NCBI RefSeq assembly: GCF_000003815.2
Contig: NC_049994.1
Coordinates: 11,623,894-11,687,893, forward strand
Reading direction: 5' to 3'
Source of the DNA: Branchiostoma floridae
Lineage: Eukaryota; Chordata; Leptocardii; Amphioxiformes; Branchiostomatidae
DNA length: 64,000 nucleotides
Position numbers and translations under genes: made by a program
Part shown: positions 32,174 through 44,989 of the stretch, piece after piece
How positions within the stretch are numbered: position 1 is the stretch's first letter
How the letters are laid out: each line of letters begins with the position of its first letter
Notes under the pieces: generated by a model
The model's input: the letters and a program-made list of their open reading frames with translations, nothing else
The model's database searches: none
Told to the model about the DNA's origin: nothing

Positions 32174-34457
32174 TGTGAAAAGCAGCTTACACTTCCAAAT
32201 AAATTTTTCAATGTGTCGACTGCTTCGAAATAGATTCCAGCGTAGTTAATCAAAACTGCGCTGTGATCGTCATTTTAATACCAGTCTGATTTCTTCAGAT
32301 AAGATGCTACAAGTTTGGAAACTAGAGATAAGATTGCAAGCGTCTTATGTCGACGTCTCCATTGTATATCAGATTGACTGAGCTGTATAAGATCAAATAA
32401 CCGTTACAGGTCGCCAAATGAAAATATCTTGCAAGAGTAACCTATTTGAAAACACTGTGTTAGAGCTGGGGAACCCAGAGCTCGCAGATAAATTGCTGGC
32501 AGCCTTTTATATTTTTAAGCTCCCAATCCACTAGCGCTGCGACCTCGATTGGACTTAGGTAACTCTTGACGTCATGATTAGAATATCATGCATATTATGA
32601 ACGTATCACCGAAAAGACTGCAAAACAAAGAGCAAAGTTTCGTCGCTTTTCTTGAAAATTTAAATTCGTTGAGCGTTCTATCATAGGGTTTGGTCAAAAG
32701 GTGGTAGCAGCGAGGACTACGAACTAGTGGAATGGGGGTAATAAGAAAATATCTTGCAATCGGGACCTACCTCCAAATGTTCCGCTAAGGCTTGGCAACA
32801 ACCCACATCTCACAGCTAAATTGCTCGGAGAATTTCACATCCCTTGGACCGGGTCGCAATAAAGGCACTCTACAGCAGTTTACATACATATAGACCGCTG
32901 CCGTATGCTATGCCTCACCGATTCTGGTGACCGCCCCACCAAATACATGATGCGGGTGTTCGCAAAATAACTACCCGCTCTAATTGGCAGTAGCAATGAA
33001 AGAAACACGCATTAGCAAACAGCTAATACTAGGGCACGTGTTATCTTGTGTAATTTGTGTATATTTTACTTGAATCTTGGGATTCTCTCATGATGGGAAG
33101 TATTTGAAACGTCGTTAATGGACTACGCGCCCAGTCGTTTTAGCAAACTACAAAGAACTAGTAGGGTAATTTCGGGACCAATCTTTCCAACGCTATAATA
33201 CTCCCTGACCACTTCTACGCCAAGGCTGTGAAAGATTGTTTCCCTTTTACAATTAACTTTCCATCATGCCCAGTTGGGCGTTAAATGTAAGCTCTACAAG
33301 ACGATTTTATGGTGGTAGTTTATCTAACTACCAGAAACACCATGTACAAAGTCTAGGACGCCCACGCGTAACCGTCTGGCAGCAGCGAGGAAACAACCCA
33401 GTCATCACCCTTGTATCTGCAGCGCTCAATGTGTTTCGTGTTCAACCATTTAGAGTGTGATGGATGTGGGCAATCGAAGAGGAAAGCTCTGCCTGCAGAT
33501 GGAAACCATTATCGACATGGGGGATGAATGGCCAATGGTGCAATAGACGGTAGACCTTTCCAGGGGAGTATCACCTCAGTGAGGACGGAGGGTTTTTTCG
33601 GTTCGTTTGCTTGTTTTAGTTAATGTGTGTTCATGTTAGACCGGGTTTAACCCTATCCAGACTGGGCTTTTTGGACAAGGACTGGATGAGCTTTATAATT
33701 TCAAAACGGCTTACTGTAAGATCACCAAATTTGTGGATGACAATGTGCTTGTTGAAGATGATACCTACCTACCTACCTAGTCCCTTGACGATAAGCCCTG
33801 TAATTTCGATACACAATTAGCAATGGAGCATAATTGATGTTAATGTCAATTGTAATGTAAATGAAAATCCATTTCTTCGCTTGGATTGAGTATGGTGTAC
33901 AGAAGGAAAATTATGGTTATGTTTAACAATGAAAACCTGAGAACGAGTTATCAGTTTTATGATATCGTTGTCTGGTGTTTTTGGTCGTGTTACATTAGAC
34001 AGTCAATTTTGCTTCTCTTGGCTGAAATGTAATGAATAAAGATCATACTTGTGTCTCCTACATCCAATGACAATAAAAAATGTCTTCCTGTCCTTTTGTG
34101 CATCACGAAAACGATTCTAAAGGGGTTTTTATCCACTTTTGGTGCTGTCTTTAGACGCTGCCCATTAATTTCTGCCCAGACGGCCTCTTGTAAATTGTTT
34201 TACAGTGGCGACCTTTAGATCTTACGACATCCTGGGGCGTCTTAGAAAGTAAAGAAGCCAACAGGAAGCTTTAGTCTGTTTCTTATCACAAACACTGTGA
34301 TGTTGGTGATAGTTAATTTTAATGTTCTATTTGAAAAGGGTGCATTTTCGAGCTTTAAAGCAAATGATTTTTTAAACCATTTTTTTATCAGAAAACACAT
34401 TGAAAGGTTGAAAGGTATGACACACACACCATGTGTCCTAAAAAGGATTTTGAAACT
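32174..34457. other. long stretch without a supported gene
   Basis: No supported exon. Two loosely similar pieces (near 32465 and 32790) share ..CACAGCTAAATTGCT..-like text and may be old repeats. Confidence 0.5.
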
Positions 34458-34872
34458 AGGAAAGCCCTAGCATGGCAAGCAAGCAATAAATGGAAGAAAA
34501 TATGGAAACATAATTTCCCCAACAAACTGAAACTAAAATTTTCATTGCCCTAGTAGAGGAAACAATTCAGCTATAAGGTGCAGAAACATGGACACTTACT
34601 TGCCAACTCTAAAACAGATTAGACGGGGCCTACACAAAGTTACTTCGCAAGAACACAGAACCTATCTTAAAACACTTTATGTAAGTCTCCCACAACTATC
34701 TCTGAAGCTCACTCGCCGACGGGTAAATTTGCGGGACTTAATTGTTGAGCCAAGCAGGAAATAGTTTCTCAAAACACTTTATGTAAGTCTCCCACAACTA
34801 TCTCTGAAGCACACTCGCCGATGGGTATATTTGCCGGACTTAACTGTTGAGCCAAGCAGGAAATAGTTTCCT
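34458..34872 (+). pseudogene. LINE relic (RTE-like reverse transcriptase C-terminus) with 102-bp tandem duplication
   Basis: Broken frames read KALAWQASNKWKKIWK, LKLKIF, GAETWTLT and LDGAYTKLLR, the motif series after the polymerase domain in RTE-type elements. YVSLPQLSLKLTRRR follows and is duplicated: the 102-bp unit occurs at about 34669-34770 and 34771-34872 with a few mismatches. Stops and frameshifts make it dead. Confidence 0.65.
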
Positions 34873-35636
34873 CCGTTCTCCTATAGAAGACGAGTTGCCG
34901 GGTACATTGCAGAAGTTTGACCTTTACTTTATATTCCATACTGTATATTTAGCCTTTATATATAAAGGCTCCATACTTTATATTCTTTCCCGGAATTTGA
35001 GTTCTCCCTTAAGGCTTAATTTGTTTCTGGGTGACGCAGAGAACGTATCGAACTAGTACGTGTGTACCTGACGTCCATTTGACGTAACAAGCAAAATGGG
35101 ACGTTATGTATTCACCTCACCTAGTCCCATACTCATGTGCGTTATACATTCACTGAAGGCAAAAGGCAGAATTACTTTGACTGTATAGACGATGGGTCTG
35201 GATTGCTTTGACTAGCTTTTGGACAAATATCGACAGTTTGCTGGCAGGGGTGTGTGATTCGGCATCGTATAGCCCATTTAGACTTCATCTATTATGAATC
35301 CCATCCGACGAAGACGATAAGGGAAACACAAAACGTCGTGTGGAATCTAAATCAACAAGAGCGATCGCGACTGACGGGTGCCAACATGTTCCAGGTTTCC
35401 TGGTAACAAGTCAGGTGTTGACGCTGAGAAGCTATTAGCTTACCGGCCCAAGAAAACTAAGAGCGATGAAGAGTAGAGTTTATAGGCTGATAAGTTTCTT
35501 CAGTTAAACTTAGGGTTGTTACATTAAGATACGCCAGTGGAAGTCGGATACTCCACCCAACAGAAAAGAGGATGGACCATTAGAGAAATGGACCGTTGTT
35601 TTGAATTTCGGTACCTACGGTATCTATTTGATACAT
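34873..35636. other. no gene seen
   Basis: No supported exon or repeat. Confidence 0.5.
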
Positions 35637-35810
35637 GGTCCCGGGGTCACTTTAAGTCCCACTTAAATTCAAACTGGGGCTCGGCCGGGCTAAAAAATAT
35701 CCCGGAAGTCGCAAAGTGTCCTACGGGACCACGTAGGGGTCAAGCCCGAAAGTGTCAAAAACAGCTTTCCTGTGAACTGCCCGGCGGGGCCTCTTATTCC
35801 CATTGGGACC
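35637..35810 (+). mobile_element. GC-rich inverted-repeat family X, copy 2
   Basis: It starts GGTCCCGGGGTCAC and ends ATTGGGACC. The internal order (CCACTTAAATTCAAAC, CTCGGCCGGG, AAGCCCGAAAGTG, GCCCGGCGGGGCC) matches the other family members. Confidence 0.75.
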
Positions 35811-37096
35811 GTAGCCTAAGTGGATTGTTTCCAAACTGTCATTAATATTGCCTAAAAAGAACTATATTGGACGGATCGCGCAGACATATCTATTTTTCGT
35901 GGCTAGAATGATGGATATAATCTGCTCAGAATCTTTTGAAGCCATTTCAATCATTGTGTAATTGGTTCAAAGGAGACATGGCTCTCTCAAAGAAGAGACT
36001 TCTGTGCATTATTCTCGTGGGCGGTGGGTTTCTCGAAAAGCTTTGACAGTTTCTTCTTTTCTTTTGTCGGTATTTTGACAGCACTCCCATTCCTGTGGTC
36101 TCGTCTTCTGCGCAAGATTTATAAATAAATGAATGTGATGAAGCCATAAAGCATCGTGCGAAATGAAATCTAACATCCCTCACAAATACGCTTCTGTGAC
36201 CAAAGAGAACAAAGCAGTGTGACGCATCGACTAAACTGAAATTCTCGGAAAGATTGAAAAAAACGCCTTAACGTTTTACCATCACTTTTATGTACATTTC
36301 TCAGAAATGCCATCAATATGCAAGGAAACTCTAGCCGTGAAATTCGATTTTCTTTAAAAAATGGGCGTGCCCCATAATGGAATCATGATGGAATCATCCT
36401 GACGTAATAGAGGTTTGCAATATCTTGTAATAAGGCATAAACTCAAAGTTAATACGAGTCCCCTTAAGTCTTATGCATCCATTATTTACTACCTACATAG
36501 TATAACATACTTGATCGACCTGAAGTCACGACCAAGCAGTTAATAAATTTATTTCATTCCACATAGCCATGTCTAAAATTACTTTTCCGAAGTTTTCAAA
36601 ATAAATAAAAAAGTATTCGCAAAAGTCAAACTTTTCCAGCCACTCGGTTTCCATACCATAACGAACGAGAGTATTTACTACTTGGCTCGACACCGATGTT
36701 CCACAAATCTTACCCGTCGGTTAGTCTTCTGAATCTGAGAAAGCTATTAGAGACTTTCATAAATTGTAGCATGAGAGGCTGTCTTTGGGCAGTAAATGCG
36801 AAGAGTTGCATTTACTACCTGAAGACAACCTCTCACGTCTTCCAGACAACAGCTGAAAAAAAGATGAGTTATCTTGTCCTAAAACGCGCCGACTCGGCTG
36901 CCCTACCTCACCCACTCTTCCTCTTTTTCCAGTAATTTATCTTGACTTTGAACTTCTAAAGAGAAACTTCGATGGCGCCGGCAACCTTCCAAAATCAAAG
37001 AAGTCGCTCTCCAAAGGTCGTGAACAAAATAACAATGCAAATAACAACGGTATTCTGTGGTTAGGATCATGGTGGAGATATATTTTACACGACTCT
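35811..37096. other. no gene seen
   Basis: AT-rich sequence with no supported exon. Confidence 0.5.
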
Positions 37097-37460
37097 CTAT
37101 CTATCTGTCTATTTGTATGTCTGTCTGTCTGTCTATCTATCTGTCTGTATGTCTAGATGGATGGATGGATGGATAAAAAGGTGGACGGATGGATGGATGG
37201 GTGGATGGATGGGTGGATGGATGGATGCATGGATGCGTGCATTGATTGATGAATGGGTGGATGGATAGAGGGATGGTTGGAGGAATGGAGGGATGGAGGG
37301 ATGGATAGATGGATGGATTGACGGTGAGATATGAATGGAGGGATGATATGAATGGACCGAGGGACGAACGGATCGCTCGACGGATGGAGGGAAGAACTGG
37401 TCGATGGATAGAGGGATGGATGGACGGATAGACGGATGGATTAATTGATGGTCTTTTCTC
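37097..37460. repeat. (CTGT/CTAT)n followed by degenerate (GGAT)n
   Basis: A short CTATCTGT array (37097-37150) runs into about 300 bp of ATGG/GGAT tetranucleotides with many variants. The antisense Pro-Ser-Ile-His repeat frame across it is only the translation of the microsatellite. Confidence 0.97.
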
Positions 37461-38329
37461 TTAACCGACATAATTGGATTGCCTTCCCGATTCCTTCTTA
37501 TCTAACTAACTAAGCCATGGAACTAATTTGCCACTGGGAATTAGATTTCCAGGAAATCAGATTTAGAATCGGAGAATTACTTTTTGATACAACATCTAAT
37601 TCTATCGACCCCGCAGAAGAAAGTTACTTACGTATTTCGGGAAGTAATGTGATTTTCCTCGAATCAATTTTCATCCATGCCAGGTAATCGAATAAATATG
37701 TCATTCGGTATTTTCAATTTTCAGGAAGATGGGTTAAGTTTTTAAACCATTACAACGGCAACACCTAGCTTTTTGGCAGATTTGGGGCAGGGTTAGTTTT
37801 TTTCATATGGGGGAGGGGGGGGGGGGGTACTCCTTCCACGGCAAAGTACCGTATTCTGCATTTGAGAACCTTAGCCAACTTTGACCCCACCCCCCCCCCC
37901 CCCATAAGATGAAACCAGGCCCACTCGAAGTCTGCAAAGGAGGATACGCAATAACTTTGCATAATTCTTTATTGACATTCTGTCTGCAAAATCTACGTTA
38001 ACCTTTCAGAATACTCTAAAATAAGACACGCGTGGTATTTGTTGTAATTTTGCTGCATTGTGGATGGACAGGTCAGTTCAAATATTTGCATATTTGCGTT
38101 ACGCCATTGATATGTCGTCGTAGGCTCATTACGATACGTTAAAATATTTTTGTAACGACACAGAAATTTTGTCAAGAACCAGTTGGGAATTTTAATTCAA
38201 CATATCATTCAAACAGCGAAGAAAACTCAAATTACTCTCACCTTTATCTTATCACAGTCTGCGACGTACGATTCTCATTAAAGACCAATTTGAACTTGGA
38301 ATGCAGAAAGAAATTGGAAAGTAGAAAAA
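37461..38329. other. no gene seen; paired G-run and C-run
   Basis: A G-run near 37811-37827 and a C-run near 37889-37903 form an inverted pair around about 60 bp, both next to an ATATGGG/CCCATAAG motif. This could fold as a hairpin. No exon is supported. Confidence 0.5.
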
Positions 38330-39090
38330 TTCCGCAGCTTTATTGGAGGTTGACAGCTAGCTTATTTGCATATACGTCATAGACGCGTCATACAGACATA
38401 TATAATGACAATTAACTCAGATGGTACCATTCTCACCATACTCATGGGCCGGTTAGAAGTTGAGAATTGGGAAATACACAGGAAAGAAAGCTATTGTGCG
38501 GTACTTTTTACAAGCGGTGGACACCTGGGCTAATATATTTGTATCGCGTCATAGGCCGCGTCATACCGACCTGTCGTCATGACAATTCACTCAGAAGCTA
38601 CGATTCTAATCGTAGGTCCGTTGGAAGTTGAACCTTGAGAAATGTGTAGTAAAAGCTGTTTCGCACACGTTTTGTTGGAGGTAGGCACCTAGGTTACTAT
38701 ATTTGCATATACGTCATAGACGCGTCATACCGACCCGTCGTCATGGCAATTCACTCAGAAGCTATGATTCTAATCGTAGGTCGGTCGGAAGTTGAAACTT
38801 GAGAAATATGTAGTAAAAAAGCTGTTTTGCACAAGTTTTATCGTAGGTGGACACCTAGGCTACGATATTTGCACACACGTCATAAATGCGTCATAGCAAC
38901 CTCGTCGTCATGACAATTCACACAGAAGATCGGTTGGAACTTTAGAAATGCGTAGTATAAAAAGTGTTTGATAAATGCGTAGTTTTGCACACGTTTTATT
39001 GGAGTTGGACACTTACGATATTTGCACACACGTCATATCGATCATACTGATCTCGTTGTTATGACAGTTCCTTTAGAAGAGGATTCCCAT
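38330..39090. repeat. five-unit minisatellite (153-173 bp) with repeated CGTCAT motifs
   Basis: CGTCAT landmarks recur at about 38375, 38548, 38712, 38878 and 39031. Each unit contains TTTGCATATACGTCATAGACGCGTCATAC-like and CGTCGTCATGACAATTCAC-like segments, so two to four CGTCA half-sites per unit. Units 2 and 3 are the most alike. Confidence 0.85.
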
Positions 39091-39249
39091 TAACGGCGAT
39101 TGAATGTCTCCAAATGGACCACGGAAATGAGACAGAGATTTGATCAAACGCCCATCAGTTATCCCATGATCTGGAAGTTATGCTCAATAATGAACATAAT
39201 CAGCTTTGTTCCATGTATTTTCAACAGAAATATGAGACTGAATAAAGGT

Positions 39250-39560
39250 AGATTAGGGCTATTCAACAACTGCTCAGGACCTCTTGCTTCGGAGCTAAAC
39301 ACCCACACATACAACCCCACCAATACGGTCCTGGGTTCTTCCAGTCATGCTACCGACCGAGTATTCTTGGGAAAGGTACTAAACACAACTTTGCTCACTC
39401 GATTCACTGTAAAAAAAATGGGTACCTGACTTCAGTTGGGGAGGTAAAAGGTGGTGTAAGCATGAGGAATGGACTCCGCCTCCCAATACCGTGCCCTAGA
39501 CAATGTGAATAACTAACCAATTTCTCTATGGGCTTACCTATACCTGCCAACGCCTGCAGT
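39250..39560 (+). mobile_element. SINE with shared central domain and tail
   Basis: GGGAAAGGTACTAAACACAACTTTGC is followed by an AAAAATGGGTACCTGACTTCAGTTGGGG tail and GGACTCCGCCTCCCAATACCGTGCCC. This matches the SINE at 30868-31130 in order. The head is diverged (GGTCCTGGGTTC could be the B box). Confidence 0.65.
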
Positions 39561-39777
39561 CACATTGGTTGGTTAAAATAACCGTCAATCTGTCATAATT
39601 TTTTATACGAACTTGTACATACATGTAACTCCGTAAAAAACACACGTAACTCGTTTATGTTTCTTTTGATTCACGTTATGTCATTAGCAAATCAAAATAT
39701 TTGACTTAACCCCAGTTATTGCCTAGTCTCTACCAGACTCCGGATCGCTGGAAGAAATCGTAGAGGTGTAACAAATA

Positions 39778-39886
39778 GAGAGGAATATAACATGCCAGGG
39801 AACAGCTCGCGATCCGAAGATCGCGTGCTGTTCCCTGGCCGGTTATATTCCTCTGGCCGGCTTACTCCTCTATTTGTTCCATTCTC
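39778..39886. repeat. palindrome ending at an assembly gap
   Basis: AGGAATATAAC, GCCAGGGAACAGC and CGCGATC occur in order and are mirrored around a 4-base centre (CGAA) by GATCGCG, GCTGTTCCCTGGC and GTTATATTCCT. An outer ACAAATAG/CTATTTGT pair extends it. The arms total about 45 bp with small mismatches. Confidence 0.85.
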
Positions 39887-39986
39887 NNNNNNNNNNNNNN
39901 NNNNNNNNNNNNNNNNNNNNNNNNNNNNNNNNNNNNNNNNNNNNNNNNNNNNNNNNNNNNNNNNNNNNNNNNNNNNNNNNNNNNNN
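39887..39986. other. assembly gap (100 N)
   Basis: Unknown-size gap directly after a palindrome. Confidence 0.99.
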
Positions 39987-40088
39987 CAGACACATGAAAA
40001 ATTGGAAACATATTCAAAGAAGGTCTGAAAAACAAGTTTCTCTCTGACTAGAGGGAACAACTGTCAAGTACCAACAAAACCCTTGTAA

Positions 40089-40291
40089 AATCAAAAGGCA
40101 CTTTATTTGTTACGGAAGAATATCTCTCAAAACAACTAATGATAAAAAAGTTTAAAAGTAGCATTACAAAACTGAAAATCAGTGTGCATTGTCTAGAGAT
40201 TGATAAAAAGGCTCGACACCACAACACTGCCAGAGACGCCGTTGCAAACGACTACCACCAAGACAAACTTTACCTTATTTGGTAGGCAGAC
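40089..40291 (+). pseudogene. possible retroelement C-terminal relic
   Basis: A readable segment SSITKLKISVHCLEID with ARHHNTARD after it resembles the 'LR.S.H.L.IE.GR..' stretch that follows reverse transcriptases in some LINEs. The copy is short and broken. Weak call from motif memory only. Confidence 0.3.
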
Positions 40292-41638
40292 CGATTTTTT
40301 TTCCAAGAATTGTTATGTACAACTCCTGTACCCGCCTACGTAATTCAATGTCTACTTCCTTCCAAAATCGTGACCGAATCAACCATACATAATCGTGTAT
40401 GGACGTCTCCCTATTGTCGTCAAAGTGCCATATGGAGACATACTCTCTCTATATCACTGTCTCTTTTTCAGTGATTGCTATCTGCGGTAGTCATCTCGTT
40501 CAGAATCTCTGTAGGCAGAACGTTTATGGCTAGTCTGTATAACACAAACTCAGTGCTGTAACTGGCCCCTCTTCGCAGAGGAGGCCGGCGGATGTTGGGC
40601 GGGCTGCTATAAGCGAGATTTAGTCAGGCTAGTTTATGGCTGGTCTCCTAAATTGTTAATCCTGACATATTTGTTCATCCACTGATCTTTATGACATGTG
40701 ACTACTGAATGTTTTTATTTCAAGTACAGTGTATAAGAAAAAGTCAATATGTAGTCGGTCTGGCCTACTAAAATCACATGATGACGTCATAGATATGTTA
40801 TATTACACCATAACCCACCCAAATTATATAAAAGATAAAACATTACGGGCACATCATCTCCTGCAAATTTTGTGATCGTGAACCAAATCGTTTTGAAATT
40901 ACAGAAGGGGGGGGGGGGGTCGAATGAGACACCCCCGAATCCCCGACCCTGGACCCCCCCCCCAAAAAAAAAAAAACTAGATATGTTTAAGTCATGAGAG
41001 TTATTACTTGTAATTTGTTTTTATTTTACTACGAGCCCATACGTGTATCTACAAAATGTACATACACAATAAAATCTTTATCGGCTGATTTGGGCCTCTA
41101 CCGATGGAATAGGCGATTCTGCTGTTTGTAGTCTCTACAACAATGTATATCTATAACGCTAGATCACCTTAATCCGTGGGGTAACCTAGATTCGTTGGTT
41201 TAAGAAAAAGGTTTTTAGAGAATTCGGGTCAACGACGTGGGTTTCAAATGTCAACATTTTCAAAATAATGTTATTTGAAACTACCTTCCATCGACTCAAC
41301 GATCCCCACATACCGCATTTCTATATTTAACGGATAAATGCTACCCTACGGATAAAGGTGAACCGACGTTATACCGACAAGTCTGTTTGAAATGGTTTGT
41401 TTGCTTTATGCGTGTAGTTTTGAGTGACCCTTATGCTCGGTCATGTGGAAAGACAGATTGATGTGACTTAATGACATAATCACAATAATCACTTTTACAT
41501 AAACATTCACAGCAGTATTCACAGCACGCTTCTATACCTATTAGCATCCACATAGGGTTTACTAAGTCCACCCATTCTTTATATAAACTTCGAATCAATA
41601 ACGTAAGAAAAATGATATTAATGGTCCACAGTTTATAC
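40292..41638. other. no gene seen
   Basis: No supported exon. A G-run/C-run stretch near 40905-40975 is low complexity. Confidence 0.5.
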
Positions 41639-41653
41639 GATACAATTATAGTT

Positions 41654-41712
41654 GTGTCTCTGACGAAGGCTAGTGGGTGCATATCCAGTTGCTTGAGTAA
41701 CTGCTTTTTGGC
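41654..41712 (+). mobile_element. 59-bp Penelope-like insertion with 14-bp flanking repeats
   Basis: The insert CTGACGAAGGCTAGTGGGTG..CCAGTTGCTTGAGTAACTG..TTTTTGGC is flanked by ATACAATTATAGTT at 41640-41653 and again at 41713-41726. The middle of the repeat core is deleted relative to other copies. Target duplications of this length fit a retroelement insertion. Confidence 0.75.
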
Positions 41713-41726
41713 ATACAATTATAGTT

Positions 41727-43419
41727 CTGTGTAGGGAGCTGATCATCGCTGCCGATGTCTATTCAAAGCTACGGTAATTCGAGACATGGACGAAAACCAG
41801 GACACGACATAATTAAAGTTGCTGAATGACGACTGCGGAAGGAACTAGTGGTTTTAAGCCTTCGCACACGCAGCATATCTTCAACCTTATCAGTAACTCC
41901 GGATAGTGGATAACAAGCTCAAGATGTGAGTCACAGGTCCAAAGCACGGACGAGACGGTTTAATCACAGTATTGAAGGACTGCAAACCTTAAGTGTGGTT
42001 TTATATCAGGGCTCACACAGCCACAGCATTGGGATCGGGATTTAAATTCCCGACGTTGCAACCAAGAAGTGTGGTTTCCAAGAAGACCAGCTCTTTCTCT
42101 CATACGGATAAGAACCTTGGTGCTAATTTGTTGTCTTGTCTGTTTGCGAGGTCGTCTGCGAGTAAACTGTCATCTTTTGTTTTATACAAAACCAGTTAGT
42201 CCGCTCATGTAACCCCAAAGCCTGGCCTTTTGCGCGTAATATGGTTGCCATGTAAGCTAGTTTATACACCTGCATAACACGAAGATACGTCAAACCAGCT
42301 TCATTTGGACCTGCGTTTCCCCTGTAAAGCTTAGGCTTTATTTTCTATTACACTTGCCCCCATTACTTAGATAAAATCCAGATACGTCGGATCCTAAGAT
42401 TAAGGGGTCGGAAACTAGACCATCTGATAACAAATACGTCTAAAACTACTATAAGTTGACAGAAGATCTCTATCAAACAGACAATTATTCCATGTACATA
42501 ACACAAAATTATCGTTACAGGACTTTAAGCTGCGCTACGGCAAAGTAATAACATTATGTCCTAAACTCGCAACGCAAATACGCGCGCGCGGCGGCGGTTT
42601 TGTAAACAAAACCAGAATGTTTATATGATACACTTGGGTTAACATAACGTATTTGCAGTACTTACCACTGGAAGACTTCAGGCGAGTTACACAGCAAACC
42701 TTTCGCACGTACGAGGAGGCGCTGTCTGTTTCCTTCGGCGTAAGTGCGTCTGTGTTATTTATATAATCACGACTGTGGACGGCAGATTTTTACACGCCTC
42801 GAGCGGTCTGGCACACGCAGTGAAAGGATCATTCCAAACTTCTCATAGGGGTGGGCGTGTACTCTTTAACTTTTTCTCTGTGTACCCTGACTACCAGTTC
42901 CGAAAACAAGACTAAATCTATCTTTAAGTTAATCCTTTTTTTCAAAAATCATCTTTTAGATTATTCTAAGTGTTTTGCTTTCAACCTGTTGCTGTGTATT
43001 TTAACAATGCCGGCAGCTTTCTGTCCCTTGTCACTAAGGCCTATTATTAATAGCATTTGACAGGTTGGACATGTTAGCCCTGGCTGTGTGTTATGTTGCA
43101 GACAAACCTGAATCGAAGTTTAACTGTAATGCTGTAATTTCTAACACTTGAAACAAGAATTGGACTTAACCAAATTTTCGACTGACAATTACAGTTCAAC
43201 TTCTGACTTCTACACAGATGAACTTAAGATAACGATGTTTACAAATAAACAAAACGAATAGTTGATGCAGCAGTTGTTAATTGGGGCGTACTGCTTGAAA
43301 GAATTCTTATGGATGAAACAACTATAGCGCCTCAGCACATACTGTTTTCAGACTCCACTTTGCAATCAGCTCCTTTCCTCCTTTTAGTTGTTTTCAATTT
43401 GCTGTTTTTCTAAGAATTG
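41727..43419. other. no gene seen
   Basis: No supported exon. A CG-rich spot (about 42580-42600, CGCGCGCGGCGGCGG) is present without other promoter evidence. Confidence 0.5.
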
Positions 43420-43700
43420 TGGGTTGCGTCTCATATGAGCATTTGTACAAACCAGACGTCTTGGGTTCGAATCTTGTAATTTAAACCGTTATTTCACTGA
43501 TGCTTGTGGGAAAGGCATTCAATACGACTTTCCTGATTTCATTCAGATGTAAATGAGGTAGCTTCGGTTAGGGACGTTCCTCGGCTAGGGCATCCCGTGT
43601 TTGAGGATAGCCACATCTCGATCTCGTAATAAGAACCCACCATACTTACCGAGTAGGGGTCATTCCCGATGTAAGTGGATCAAACCTTACGGTCAGTATA
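43420..43700 (+). mobile_element. tRNA-derived SINE with shared central domain, different tail
   Basis: The B box GGGTTCGAATC is followed by GGGAAAGGCATTCAATACG, ACTTTCCTGATTTCATTCAG and ATGTAAATG. The tail (TAGGGCATCCCGTGTTTGAG, GTAATAAGAACCCACCATAC, GATGTAAGTGGA) differs from that of 30868-31130. Confidence 0.7.
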
Positions 43701-44446
43701 AAGGCTACAGAATCCTTAGAATGTTGAAGATGGTAGCCTTAAAAACCACGAATTAAGTGCAAGCTCTAATAGTTGCGTTGTGATTTCTGGACAAGTACCT
43801 ATACTAGTTTTCTACAGCGCTTTCAACATTCAGATTTCCGACTTAGCTGCTTTTGTTTACCCACACGGAAAACTTTTTGTTTTTGCTCTGTTTCTTCTTC
43901 TTCCTCTCCTTCTCCTTAGAAATAAGTCTAGTAAACGACCTGGACTAGACAGCTGCCACCATGGTTACCAGTAAAGTAGCAGGCACCCTGTGGTGTTAGG
44001 TTACATAATGTAGCAAATGGCTTATAACTGACATAATCACAGATCTAGAGGGGCTCGAGTTACTAGATTCATAAACGTGTTGGACTAAAGATAAACCTAA
44101 CAGTTGTCAGTATTAGACTACAACATGTGAAGGTAAACACTTCTAGTATATGTTTGCGTGTAAATGTTAAGGGAGGTGAATAACCTTACCAAGGAGACCT
44201 GTCACTGAACAGGACACATGACAGGAGTGTCTATTAAGGCGTACACGGCCCTTAAGTACAAAGAGGATGATCCTAAGGTGTGGGATAAGTGCATCAAGGA
44301 CAGATAATGGGAAATGAGTAAGTAAGTACTGATAATTAGAGACTTTATCCCGCGGACTAACGCAGCTGGTGTTCAAAACAAAAACGGGCCTATGCATATT
44401 ATCTCCGATATTCACAGTATAAGTACCTGGGAAAGGTGAGGCCATT
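43701..44446. other. no gene seen
   Basis: No supported exon. Confidence 0.5.
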
Positions 44447-44772
44447 GCAGGTAAATTTAATGGATGACATCATTTGTAGAACTGCAAAATAATAAGATAG
44501 GGCGAAAAAATAAGATGAGTAAAATAACAAGATGGCTAAATAAAAAAGACTTTATAAACGCCGTATCAAGAATTGAGTCAACAAAACATGGTAGCAGCCT
44601 CAACAAATCATTTATTCCTGTATTCACGAAGTGAACTAGTGTTACAGTAGTAAAAGTTACACCAGTGTGGATGGTAGATATTGCTGTACATCATACCTTA
44701 GACCATAGTGGGAAGTTTAATCACAGTGAATCTCCACCATAACTGAATAGCGAGGAGAAGGTGAATTTACTA
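44447..44772 (-). mobile_element. inverted-repeat element, family of 27834-28360
   Basis: It begins GCAGGTAAATTTAATGGATG and ends near GAATTTACTAG. Its reverse complement matches 28130-28360, including CATCTTGTT, CGCCCTATC, GCAGT and ACCATGTTTTGT landmarks. Confidence 0.65.
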
Positions 44773-44989
44773 GTATCTAATGCTAGTTTTATCTTGTATC
44801 TGTTAAATGTATTCTTATCATGTATCATTGTGACCTGTACTTAGCCCAGTCTGACAAATATGTGCAATGGAGGTCTTCATTCATTGATTAATTAGCAAGT
44901 TAGTCTCTGGCACCAACCCACCCTCACCAGTGTTTAATGCTCAAGCTGCCAGCTTTTAACCTCAATAGAACTGAGTTATTATTACCTCC

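Noticed and set aside
37133..37471. Antisense frame of Pro-Ser-Ile-His repeats
   Set aside because: It is a direct translation of the degenerate GGAT microsatellite; length and composition follow from the repeat.
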